A stretch of DNA of 38,356 nucleotides from the NCBI GenBank assembly GCA_003427395.1, contig BFEA01000181.1, forward strand, positions 2,565,853 to 2,604,208, in the 5' to 3' direction. Of the stretch, positions 28,797 through 37,590 are shown piece after piece; position 1 is the first letter of the stretch, and each line of letters starts with the position of its first letter. The notes beneath the pieces were generated by a model. That model ran no database searches, had not been told where the DNA came from, and saw only the letters and a program-made list of their open reading frames with translations. A program made the position numbers and the translations under genes. The stretch is from Chara braunii. Lineage: Eukaryota; Streptophyta; Charophyceae; Charales; Characeae.

Positions 28797-28853
28797 CTTG
28801 ACGTCCGACAGCCGCTCAACGCAATCCTTTACCTGTGTGGTCTGATGCGTTCT

Positions 28854-29174
28854 CTACGTTTGGCTATCAGTTTGGGGGTGGCGAGCCGAACTTGGCTTTA
28901 GAGACGAGCCCCATCGTTTGATGAGCGCCAAGCAAAAATCGGACATGAACCGAATGTCGCGGTCACAGACGATTTCCTTCGGGTAACCCTTGGTTCGAAT
29001 CCAACCGGCGTAAAGAACCTCGACCAGCTCCGGTGCCTTGGCATGATAGCGGCAAGGCAAAAACATGGTGAACTTGGTGATTCGGTCGAGCACCGTGAGA
29101 ATCCCATCCACACCGGTCTTGTGCTTGGGGAACGGCCCGGTAATGTCCATGGCAATCGCTTGCCTTTGGCGCAA
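28854..29174 (-). pseudogene. pol: Integrase catalytic core (element 3)
   Basis: The core shows Asp in AIAMDITGPFPKHKTG and Asp in EIVCDRDIRFMSD. The frame ends at HPQTDSQT followed by TAG (28854-28856), exactly where the catalytic Glu codon is expected. The third member of the triad is therefore lost and the protein truncated. Upstream it is separated from the zinc domain by a short frame break at 29174-29190. Confidence 0.85.
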
Positions 29175-29189
29175 GGGGACCGGTAATGG

Positions 29190-30458
29190 TCACAACTGGC
29201 CGTACGAACGATGGTTGCGGGATTTGCAGCGTCGGCAAACCTTGCATGACTCGCAATAGCGTGTGACGTCACCGAGAAGGCCGGGCCACCAAAATCGCTC
29301 GCGAGGTTCGCCAATCGTGGGATCGACTCCAAAGTGTCTGGTGGCGGGAGCATGGTGGAACTCGCCAAGAAGTAGTGTACGCAAGTGAGAGTAACTCGGT
29401 ACGCAAAGAAGGTCGTTCCCCCGCGTGTGGACAAGCAAGTACCCCTCTTGGATCCGGTAGTGAGAACGTCGTGAAAGAGCATCCGCAAAACGGTCCGACT
29501 TCCCCGGAATGTGATCCGGAAAGCAATCGAATTGGTCGATGAAAGCCATCCAACAGGCGATGGTGCTATTGATGGTGTCTTGGGTCTTGTAGAAGACCAA
29601 CGGATTGTTGTCCGTTACCAATCGGAATCGGCTTCGAGCAAGGAGGAAGTGCCTCCACCACTTGAGCGCGTGGATGAAGGCTAGGAGCTCCTCCTTGCGT
29701 GCATCATCAATGGAGTGCATGACGGGCACTTTCTTGCTGAAGTCCTCGACAGGGTGCCAGTCCACGCCATTGTGTTGTTCGAGGACAACACCAATGCCAT
29801 AGCCGGACGCATCCGTAGTGACACGTGTTGGCAATAGCGGGTCGTATATGCGCAAGACCTCCGCCGATAATAGCACGGCTTCGAGAGCCAAAAATGATTC
29901 CCTCGCATCCTCTCCGAAGTCAAACAGAAGATCCTGGCATTGAAGCTTGGTCAAGTGGGCCGCGATCTTCGAGTGTCCCTTGATAAAACGTTGGTAGTTG
30001 CTGGCAAGGCCAAGGACGTTCTGCGGTTCTGGCCACTCTTGGATGGCTTGAATCTTGTCCGACATCGGACTGATGCCCTCCGGTGTGACAAAAAGGCCCA
30101 AGTATTCCAACTCTTGCCGGACAAATTCGTACTTGTCGCGGTTGGCTTTGTACTTGGCGCGGCGGAGCGTCTCCAACACTCGTCGAAGGTGCTCAAGATG
30201 ATCCTCTACTGTCCGGCTATAAACGAGAATGTCGTCTAAGTAGACTAGCACAAACCGGTCCAACATCGCACGAAACTCGTTGGTTATTGCCGCTTGAAAA
30301 GTCGTTGGGGCATTGGTGAGGCCAAAAGGCATAATGACCCACTCAAAATGCCCGTACCGCGTTTTGAACGTGGATTTGTAGCGATCTTGCATGCGTATCG
30401 AGATTTGGTGATAGCCCGACTTCAAATCCAACTTCGAGAAGAATTTCGCGTCGCCCAA
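29190..30458 (-). pseudogene. pol: Reverse transcriptase, RNase H and integrase zinc domain (element 3)
   Basis: The longest open pol block (422 codons). RT shows [30 protein letters not shown] and an intact YLDD box (VLVYLDDILVYSR). RNase H retains its first Asp (VTTDASGYGIG) and the end motif FADALSRR. The integrase HHCC domain follows (FHHAPATRHFGVD, then CESCKVCRRC). Two in-frame deletions are visible by comparison with element 4: a few codons at NVLGLASNY, and about 45 codons between the RNase H end and HYRIQEG. Catalytic residues remain, but neighbouring blocks are broken. Confidence 0.9.
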
Positions 30459-30745
30459 ACGCTCGAGAAGGTCGTCGAGTCGTCAATCCGCGGAAGAGGT
30501 CCCGCATTCTTGACGGTTTGTGCGTTGAGCTTGCGGTAGTCAATGCACAAGCAAAGATCCTTGTTCTTCTTCTGTACGAAGAGAACTGGCGCACCATATG
30601 GTGAGCTACTAGGGCGGATCCAGCCCTTGTCCAACAGATCATCGAGTTGCGTGCGGAGAACCACGAGCTCTTTCTCGCTCATGTGATAGATGCATCCTTT
30701 CGGCGACACGACACCGGCCTCAAGAATGATCTCGTGGGACCACAC
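30422..30745 (-). pseudogene. pol: Reverse transcriptase N-terminus (element 3)
   Basis: The block contains [20 protein letters not shown] and [20 protein letters not shown], followed by [15 protein letters not shown] and PLPRIDD. These are the fingers region of Ty3/gypsy RT. The frame is lost after RIDD near 30480, and the palm continues in the next block. Confidence 0.87.
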
Positions 30746-31319
30746 CGGCAGGAGACTCGAAGATGTCGGTGAACTCGTCGAGCAGCCGCATTACTTGAGG
30801 GTCCGAAGACAAGTCTGTAGGTGAAGATTCGGTCGTCGCGACGGCTCGTAGAAAACATAGGCCTGTCTCGTCGGTCTGCTTGTAAGGGCAAGTGGCCTGA
30901 AAAGACTTGGCTGTTACGACTTGGCACCAGATCGAGGGGTGCGGAAGAGGAATGGTACACGACACCTCGGCGCCGAAGGCGTTGCGAACGGTAAGTGTCC
31001 GCCGATGGAAGTTAACCGTGTAATCCGCACTCGCAAGCCAAGGCATCCCCAAAATGATGTCGAAGTTCGTGTCCAAGACGTCAAATGTCACCAGTTCGCA
31101 TGCACGAGGTGCGAAATAAACCGGCACAGCTTCAATGTAGCGATCGAGGAGTTGTTGCGTCCGACCATCTGCCAACTTGATCACCGTCGGGTTTGGCTTT
31201 TTTCGAACTTGTGCGCACGACGCTTGCCCAACTTGGATGCAAACATAAAGGAGCGGTGCGTTGTTATCGTTGTACCGCTGCATGAGAAACTCGCGGGCCA
31301 CCTTGCGTATGTCCCCCAC
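30720..31319 (-). pseudogene. pol: Protease region with active-site strand missing (element 3)
   Basis: The frame shows the retropepsin-like segments VIKLADGRTQQLLDRYIEAV, TFDVLDTNFDIILGMPWLAS (the ILG motif) and a linker [20 protein letters not shown] leading to RT. The D-S/T-G active-site strand expected just after APLLYVCIQVG is absent. The sequence passes from QASC straight to AQVRKK, which suggests a deletion. Protease should therefore be inactive. The frame is otherwise open for 199 codons. Confidence 0.72.
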
Positions 31320-31477
31320 CGCAGCTTCGTCATCCGTCGGCGAAGGTGGTGGTGCATAAAAGGCTAAGTATGTGTGGAGATGGGCGCATAATGTTGGGCA
31401 TTGCGGTCACGGCAAGCAGCCTGTGGAAGGAAGAGGAAGCCATGCAAAGTCCTCGGACGTCAACGGGTCCAAGACCT

Positions 31478-31876
31478 CTACGTTGAACTCGTGTGTCGAA
31501 TCCCTTGAAGAACCACTTGAAGACGATTCATTGTTGCTGTTGCCGGACGGAGAAGAAGCCGCACAAACATCTTGTCCTTGAGCTTGAGAACCAGCGAAGG
31601 AACGAGCCGGGAAGCATAGTCATAAGAATATAAGATAGGACTATCGATTTCCGCATGTGCCTCGGAATGAAGAGAGGTTGCTTGCGAAGCAACCGGTTCT
31701 GAATCCGTCGAGAGTGCAGCCACATCTCTCTCGGCAACACAAGTAGTATCGGTACTTAGTATGGATGCGGTACACGCCTTCTGAGATAGCGTAATGTGTC
31801 TAGGGTTCTTGAGCCGCTGGCCCGGCCCTAGGGTATGAATTGGTGTGTGTCTTTGGTTTGCCGCGTCGGCCACCAT
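31478..31876 (-). pseudogene. Gag-protease linker region (element 3)
   Basis: A 132-codon Ser/Thr/Ala-rich frame lies between gag and the protease-like segment. It has no recognisable domain. No CCHC zinc knuckle is seen here or in the neighbouring gag block, so this family may lack one or it has decayed. Confidence 0.4.
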
Positions 31877-32217
31877 CCTGGGCGGCTGCCAATGTCTCCT
31901 TCATCAAAAGAGGCAGCCTCGTTTGAAGGGTTGGTCGGCGTAGTTGCTGCGATCACGGCCACTTTTGGCCGATGCCGATCTCTGACCTGGCTCGCAGCAG
32001 ACAAACGTCCCAAATTCTTGGCTTTGGTGTTCGTCACAATGATCTGCGAGGCTTTATCAAAAAGTTGCTCACTTGTGGTGAGCATCTCCGCAACTTGCGT
32101 CAAGGCGTTCTGCAACGTCGGACAGCTCCTCCTGATGAAGAAATGTTTGATGTCGACAAAGGTCGACGACAAGTTGGGCGTGGACGCCAAGCGTTTGTAC
32201 TCAGTTATGCAGTCCAT
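31828..32217 (-). pseudogene. gag: Gag C-terminal part (element 3)
   Basis: The block reads MDCITEYKRLASTPNLSSTF, then FFIRRSCPTLQNALTQVAEM and FDKASQIIVTNTKAKNLGRL. It continues the capsid block at 32263 in the same frame across a TAG. The pattern (ITEYKRLAS... LxxAL) fits the C-terminal lobe of retrotransposon capsid. Confidence 0.65.
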
Positions 32218-32262
32218 GCTGGGCAGGTCGTTCTGATAGAACCGTTGAAGTTTCTCAGTTGC

Positions 32263-32721
32263 CTAAAGCTCGGGCGTCTCCACTTGGAACCGCTTATGCC
32301 ATGCTGCCTTGAGATCAGGCCAACTGATCTGCGTATGCGGCTCGGAGACTGCGACAGTGTGCGTGGACAACATGTTGTCCAACCATGCGTGGCGCGCGCC
32401 CCCCGAGCGGGAGTATAAGTATGCGTGCTGGTTCGGATTGCTGACGTGGTGAATGTCCAACTTCAACTCGAACCGGCGCCACCATGGAATTGGGTCCATC
32501 TTCGCTGCATCGCAGAAGACCGGCATGCCGTCAAACTTCGGAATGCTCTCGCGAGTAGTTGAGGTCGAACTGCCTGAGGCGGCACAAATCTGCTGGTCAA
32601 TCCGCTGATTTGTCGCTAGAGTGCCGTCCTTGAGAGGCCCGACATCGATTTCCAAGATGTTGACACGGTCCATCAAGTTGGAGGGTCCGGCGGGGGTGGC
32701 TGTTGTAGGCTGCTGTTCCAA
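32263..32721 (-). pseudogene. gag: Gag capsid N-terminal part (element 3)
   Basis: The block contains MDRVNILEIDVGPLKDG, IPKFDGMPVFCDAAKMDPIP, WWRRFELKLDIHHVSNPNQH, and a closing WPDLKAAWHKRFQVETPEL before TAG (32263-32265). The FDG...PWWRRFE and W.LK.AW.KRF segments are hallmark Ty3/gypsy Gag capsid features. It corresponds to element 2's HFNALEIDV, where element 2 is cut off. Confidence 0.8.
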
Positions 32722-32762
32722 CCGGCATACCCGGTCAAGCAGTTCCTTGATAAGTCGAGCCT

Positions 32763-33170
32763 GCTTTTAGACCAGGGTGTCCACGCAGAGGATGTCCTCT
32801 TGCTGTGCTGCACAGGTGGCGACCAAGTTGCTCACATGTTCGCTTGTGGTTGCAAGGCCACACACAGCAGAGGGGGCATCCTCCTCTTCAGCAACCACTG
32901 CCCATTCGCCGGCGATCACCTCGATGTCCCCCTCAGATTCGAGGATTTTGTCTCAGCGTAGTCGACGTCGTTCGTCTGTGGCCTTCCTTGCTGCCTCGAC
33001 ATCCTCCTGTCGCTGTTGTCCAGCGAGGCGACGCTGTTCCTCTGCTTCCTCATCGTTCTTCTTACGTGCGGATGTTGCCGCAGCTGCTCGTTGCTTGAAC
33101 TTTGCTACCATGTCTCCAGCATGCGGGTCTCATAGGCCTCGGTAGTCTCTCCCGTCTGCTGATCCATGCT
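32763..33170 (-). pseudogene. gag: Gag N-terminal coiled coil (element 3)
   Basis: Across stops near 32768 and 32955 the minus strand encodes a charged helical region rich in Glu/Gln/Arg (EEAEEQRRLAGQQRQEDVEA) followed by CAAQQEDIL. This parallels the coiled coil of element 2 gag at 20650-20850. Confidence 0.55.
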
Positions 33171-33269
33171 GCTTGTCTTTGAGCGGGTGAGCACCATGTA
33201 CTGACGTGATGACCTGCTGCTGCGGCGACTGGTTGCTGATGTGTCCTTCTGACGTGGCCTGCCAATGTG

Positions 33270-33990
33270 GCAACTCACCAATGTTGCCGCAGGGGGTACC
33301 CGAAGATAGAGAAGATCAGAGGGGGCAACAACATAGGTGGGGAAGGGTGGGTTGATCGCCCATATAAGGAGCCACTAATCGAAAAAGAAAAGTTTGAACT
33401 TTGCAAAAAATTCGAGAGAAAAGAAAAATACTTGTTTGCAAGTCCAGTAGGCCTCTGAATTCCCCCTGAAGTGCAAAATTACCAATGAGGAAAAATTTTT
33501 GAACTTTCACACTGCAAACGAATTTCGAAAGTAAAATACAAAAAATATTCGGAATTACTTAGATGAGACTCATGAGAGTATGCGCAGTTTGGAAAATGAT
33601 AACTACAAGAGGGATTTCCCGTACCGTTTTCAAAAAAATGAATTTCGAAAATTCAAAAAAAAGATATTCTAGATTTCAAATAACGGGAAATTGCAAAAAG
33701 AAATCAAAATTTTCGAAAAAAAAAGATATTATGGATTTCCAACAACGAAATTTTGAATTTTCATAAAAAGAACGAAAACGGAAATTTCAGGTGTTGCGCT
33801 CTTGCGATTTTCCACAACAGAAATAGTGGGCGAACAAAATCCAAGAAAAGCAAAAAAAATTGATTTTCGGTAGGTAGGTCAAAATTGTGATTTTGGGGGC
33901 TAATTAGCATGCTCTAATCATCAATCAATCAAAACTAATTAACTTCTTAGTCCCCGCACACGTGTCAGATCAGGCTGTCCTGATTCACGT
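33270..33990 (-). other. AT-rich untranslated leader of element 3
   Basis: It is related along most of its length to 21007-21737 of element 2. At its right end the CACGTG-containing sequence (33955-33990) breaks off at GTGTGGTG, before the point where element 2 has its primer binding site. That site is therefore missing here. Confidence 0.7.
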
Positions 33991-34071
33991 GTGGTGTTCA
34001 TCCTGATACATACAAAAATGGCACATAATAGCGCAGGGGAAGACTTAGATATAAGCATTGACCTGACCGGG
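33991..34071 (-). repeat. Remnant of element 3's 5' LTR
   Basis: TTCATCCTGATACATACAAA to GACCTGACCGGG corresponds to 26857-26934 inside LTR B. It lacks the first 105 or so bases of the LTR. At ACCGGG it is interrupted by the complete LTR C. Confidence 0.75.
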
Positions 34072-34151
34072 TGTTACATGCCCAGTTGGGCGTTGTACAT
34101 ATAAAACCGAGGATCCACAATGTGATAAAAAGGACTGAATGGACAATGCAA

Positions 34152-34411
34152 TGTTGTTTCAAGAACTCTGACAGCAGAGCCTCTTGAGAACTCATGAGTT
34201 GTTGTAATTCCGAAACAACAGATTTGCTTCTTGCTTCAAAAGTAGCCTTGAAAGTTTCGCCAAAAGTTTTTCGACTAAATAAAACAAAACCCACAAAACT
34301 AAAAGCTACTAGAATTTCTTCATTATAAAGTAAAATTTGTTTTGAACTTAGCACACTGAATAGTAAAATGCCAAATAGCCAATGTGCCAGTCTTTCTCTA
34401 TTAGCTTTCAT
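34152..34411 (-). pseudogene. atp4: Mitochondrial atp4 fragment in LTR C
   Basis: The minus strand reads from ATG 34411 through [20 protein letters not shown] and [20 protein letters not shown], ending [13 protein letters not shown] at the insert edge. This is the N-terminal half of ATP synthase subunit b (orf25 in plants): a membrane helix followed by the stator stalk. The frame is open over the piece, implying a rather recent transfer. The first dozen residues look less conserved than the rest. Confidence 0.9.
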
Positions 34412-34575
34412 TCGTTTACACCTTTTTTTACGACAAAGAGAATCTGAAGATATTCAATGTAACTAGACAAGCTGCAAAAGAGAATAGCGAGCCCAATAGC
34501 AGATTCTGCAGCAACTACAGTTAATACGAATAAAGCAAATAATTGACCCATCATGTCATCTAGATAAACAGAAAA
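34408..34575 (-). pseudogene. nad4L: Mitochondrial nad4L fragment in LTR C
   Basis: The minus strand reads [20 protein letters not shown] followed by [12 protein letters not shown], the conserved second and third helices of complex I subunit 4L with the membrane Glu. It ends in TGA at 34410-34408, overlapping the atp4 ATG. The gene order nad4L then atp4 is that of streptophyte mitochondrial genomes. The last 25 codons are unlike the usual C-terminus. Confidence 0.87.
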
Positions 34576-35738
34576 GACAATGCAAGTGGAATCTCAACAA
34601 GCAATGTGCATTCTGATACATACAAAATGGTGCTTGATAGCGCAGGGAAAACTTAGACACAAATCCTGACCTTACCGGGTCTGACCTCTATAATGTAGTG
34701 CAAGATAACGCAGCATAGTACTAGAGTATTAATGACCAGCCCAATCAATGTTGCAAAGTAGACCAAACATACATCATCCTCACCATACGGTGTGAAGGGA
34801 GCCTGGCGCTATACACAGGAAGAGGCGCCAGGTCCATTTCATGCGCAGACGAAGAGGAGCGGATCAGACGGAGAAGAGGAGGGGAGAGATGGGAAAGTCG
34901 TCAACACCAAGCCTCGTTACCAGTCCCAAATAATCCCTCGTCAAAATGTCTGAAGTCCAATGTCGAGTCTAGATCCACATGTCACCAAGCTCTCCCTCGC
35001 TCTCTCATAGTCTGGTGATGCAGTGAAGTCAAATATCGAGAGGGTGAGAGGGAGATGGTGGACTGAGGAGAGGAAGAAGAAGAACTCTCTCTCTCTCACA
35101 TATGCCAGGTAGTGGACTGAGAAGAGGAAGAAGAAGAACTCTCTCTCTCTCATATGCCAGGTACTAACCAATGAAGGTGGCGCTATGCTGCAGGCACCTT
35201 GAAGATGAGGCTGGAGCGATGGCGCTGCAGGTAAGTCCCTCTGGCCTCTGCCCAATCTCTATGGTACTACTCTAGATATGGCGCCCAACGCTGAAGATTA
35301 CTGCTAACGCTACAAAGCGCCCAACGCTGAGGACTACTGCTAGCGCTAATACTACTCCTGCAGCGCTCCCAAAGTGCTGTTGCCGAACCCTGAAGACTAC
35401 CTCCTGCCTCCAGAAGTGCACGTGAAGTGCCTGGGAAGTACCTATGAACTACCTGCCTCCTGCAGGGCGGGCCAGTCCTATATAGTGCTGGCCCGTCCGG
35501 GAGGCTGCTCTTGCCAATGCCTCAACGTGCCAGACCCTGGGGTTGAAGCTGAAGGAAAGGTTGTCTTGATAATAGGCCAGAAATGGCCTGAGCTAAAACC
35601 TTGGTTTGGTGCTTGAGTTTTGGGGCAGGCCGAACTCATGAGGGTCCGGAAATGGCCCTCAGTTTCAGGCTGAAAACAACCAGGCCTTGTTTTCAGGCTT
35701 TCAGGCTGAAACGTCACAGGGCCTGTAGGCCCTTGTTT

Positions 35739-36296
35739 TCAGGCTTTTGGCCTGAAAATGTCACTTGCTTGGGAATGGCCCGTGCAGCTTGTTGCAGGCG
35801 CAGCATGTAACCCCCCCCCCCTCCTTATGAAGTCAAGCCGGGGCGAGGGCGAAGCTGACGATCTGGGGCGAGGGCGAAGCTGACGATCTGAAGGTGGAAT
35901 GTGGATGCGGGTGCGACGTTGAGCTGAAGGTACCGACTTGCCTTGCATCTTGCGTTCGTAGCGTGTGAAAACATCCGGAGTTGTTGCTTGGAGTTCTGCA
36001 CGGGTTAACCAACGGTCAGCTCGGTGACTACAGTACGCAAAGTGTACCAAGTACTCGGTTGGCCTGTTGCCGTAGTGTCGCTGGGAGATGATGTTGCCGA
36101 CCTCTTGAAAACCGTCCATAGAGGGTGGGTCTTGCGATCGTCGTCCGGGAAAATCGACATGTTCCGCTGGCGTGTAGAGAGCCAACTTGGAGCAATGAAA
36201 GACCGGGTAGACGGGCAAGTGGGCGGGCACCGGAATGGTGAATGAAGGTCTTTCGGGTGCATCCCCGGCGGGTGCCACGATCGGCCAAGGCCCCAT
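35739..36296 (-). pseudogene. pol: Integrase C-terminus and chromodomain (element 4)
   Basis: One open frame of 185 codons runs from MGPWPIVAPAGDAPERPSFT through YPVFHCSKLALYTPAE to a complete chromodomain: FQEVGNIISQRHYGNRPTEY, LVHFAYCSHRADRWLTRAEL. It then passes a basic tail into the polypurine tract and LTR. Chromodomains of this kind target integration to heterochromatin in chromoviruses. In element 3 the same domain is broken. Confidence 0.82.
35812..35824 (-). other. Polypurine tract of element 4
   Basis: The minus strand reads GGAGGGGGGGGGG next to the start of LTR C. Confidence 0.78.
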
Positions 36297-36341
36297 CCAT
36301 TTCGGGAGGAGCTTGCGAGAGATATCTTGTTCAAGGCTAAA

Positions 36342-36614
36342 TTACGCGGCGAAAACCCAAACGAGATCACCGACGCGGAATGGGCAAGGAAGACGCTGGC
36401 GATTGGCCTGTTGGCTCATGCGTTGCTGCCTCTTGGCCATCGGGTCGTGTGCCTTGACATGTAGCTCTTGCATCCGTCGCAAGAAAAGAAGATGGTCGTC
36501 GCTCTCGGTCGTTCGTGGAATGATTGTGTCCAACGGAGAAGTGACCGGCGAGCCGTGCTCGAAAATGAAGGGCAACATCCCGATAGCCGGGTGGATGGAC
36601 GAGTTGTATGCCAA
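36342..36614 (-). pseudogene. pol: Integrase region after the core (element 4)
   Basis: MAYNSSIHPAIGMLPFIFEH to RVGDLVWVFAA matches the corresponding block of element 3. A frame break near 36320-36342 separates it from the chromodomain block. Confidence 0.8.
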
Positions 36615-36633
36615 CTTGACATCTGGCAGCCGC

Positions 36634-37245
36634 TCAACCCAATCCTTTTGGTCGGGACGGTGTGCGAAGGAGAACTTGTGTGGTCTGATGCATTATCTGC
36701 GTTTGGCCATCAGTTTGGGGGTGGCGAGCCGAACTTGGCTTGAGAGACGAGCCCCACCGTTTGATGAGCACCAACCAAAAATCGGACATTAACCGAGTGT
36801 CGTGGTCGCAGACGAATTCCTTGGGGTAACCCTTGGTTCGAATCCAACCGGCGTAAAGAACCTCGGCCAGCTCCGGTGCCTTGGCATGATAGTTGCAAGG
36901 CAAAAACATGGCAAACTTGGTGAGTCGGTCGACCACCGTGAGAATTCCATCCACTCTGGTGTTGTGCTTGGGGAACGGGCCGGTAATGTCCATGGCAATC
37001 ACTTCCCTTCGTCGCAAGGGGACCGGTAACGGTCGCAACTCGCCATACAGACGATGATTGCGGGATTTGCAACGTCGACAAACCTCGCATGACTCGCAAT
37101 AGCGTGTGACGTCGTCGAGAAGACCGGGCCACCAAAACCGCTCGTGGAGTCTGCCAATCGTACGATTGACTCCAAAGTGTCCGGTGGCGGGAGCATCGTG
37201 GAACTCGCCAAGAAGCCGTGTGCGCAAGTGTAAATCTCGAGGCAC
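36634..37245 (-). pseudogene. pol: Integrase zinc domain and core (element 4)
   Basis: The zinc domain is complete (FHDAPATGHFGVN for the two His, CESCEVCRRCKS for the Cys). The core has Asp in VIAMDITGPFPKHNTR and Asp in EFVCDHDTRLMSD. The position of the catalytic Glu reads Gln (HPQTDGQTQIMHQ), which should abolish strand transfer. The rest of the frame is open for 203 codons. Confidence 0.87.
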
Positions 37246-37590
37246 ACAAAGAAGCTCCTTCCCTCACGAGTGGACGAGCAAGTACCCTTCTTGGATCCGA
37301 TAGTGCGATGGTGCCGGATTAGGAGAGGAGCAATTTGCGTACTTGTCGCAAAACTCGGGGTCGACTTGGTAGCCGCGGATGAAGCTGTCCCGCAAGCCGT
37401 CGTTAATCTCAAAAGTTTAGTAGACTGCGGTACAATGGTCCGGACGCCGTGAAAGCGTCCGCAAAACGGTTTGACTTACCCGGAATGTGGTGGGGGAAAA
37501 AGTCAAACTAGTCGATGAACGCCATCCAACGGGTAATGGTGCTATTGACCGTGTCTTGGGTCTTGTAGAAGACCAATGGATTGTTATCCG
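37246..37590 (-). pseudogene. pol: RNase H end and pre-integrase segment (element 4), broken
   Basis: Pieces of RNase H C-terminus and the spacer to the zinc domain are legible in several frames. About 135 bp of it (roughly 37300-37440) has no counterpart in element 3, where the two ends are joined in frame. No intact frame is present. Confidence 0.6.

Larger units (their letters stand above)
26751..34071 (-). mobile_element. Element 3: Ty3 chromovirus, near full length, decayed
   Basis: LTR B on the left is followed by a polypurine tract and, on the minus strand, chromodomain, integrase, RNase H, RT, protease remnant, gag and an AT-rich leader. The 5' LTR survives only as about 80 bp (33991-34071). 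The domain order and C-terminal chromodomain place it in the chromovirus branch of Ty3/gypsy. Element 2 and element 4 are members of the same family. Confidence 0.85.
34142..34585. repeat. 10-bp direct repeats flanking the mitochondrial insert
   Basis: GACAATGCAA is present at 34142-34151 and again at 34576-34585, immediately outside the nad4L-atp4 insert. LTR B has a single GACAATGCAG at the equivalent point. Up to three of the bases may be shared with nad4L sequence. Confidence 0.7.
34072..35811 (-). repeat. LTR C, 3' LTR of element 4 (1,740 bp including a 424-bp insert)
   Basis: It begins TGTTACATGCCC and ends GCATGTAAC, the final A being replaced by the C run. Without the mitochondrial insert (34152-34575) it is about 1.3 kb, like LTR B. 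A stretch of about 60 bp ending in a short CT run (AAGAGGAAGAAGAAGAACTC) is duplicated at 35065-35165. Confidence 0.88.
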
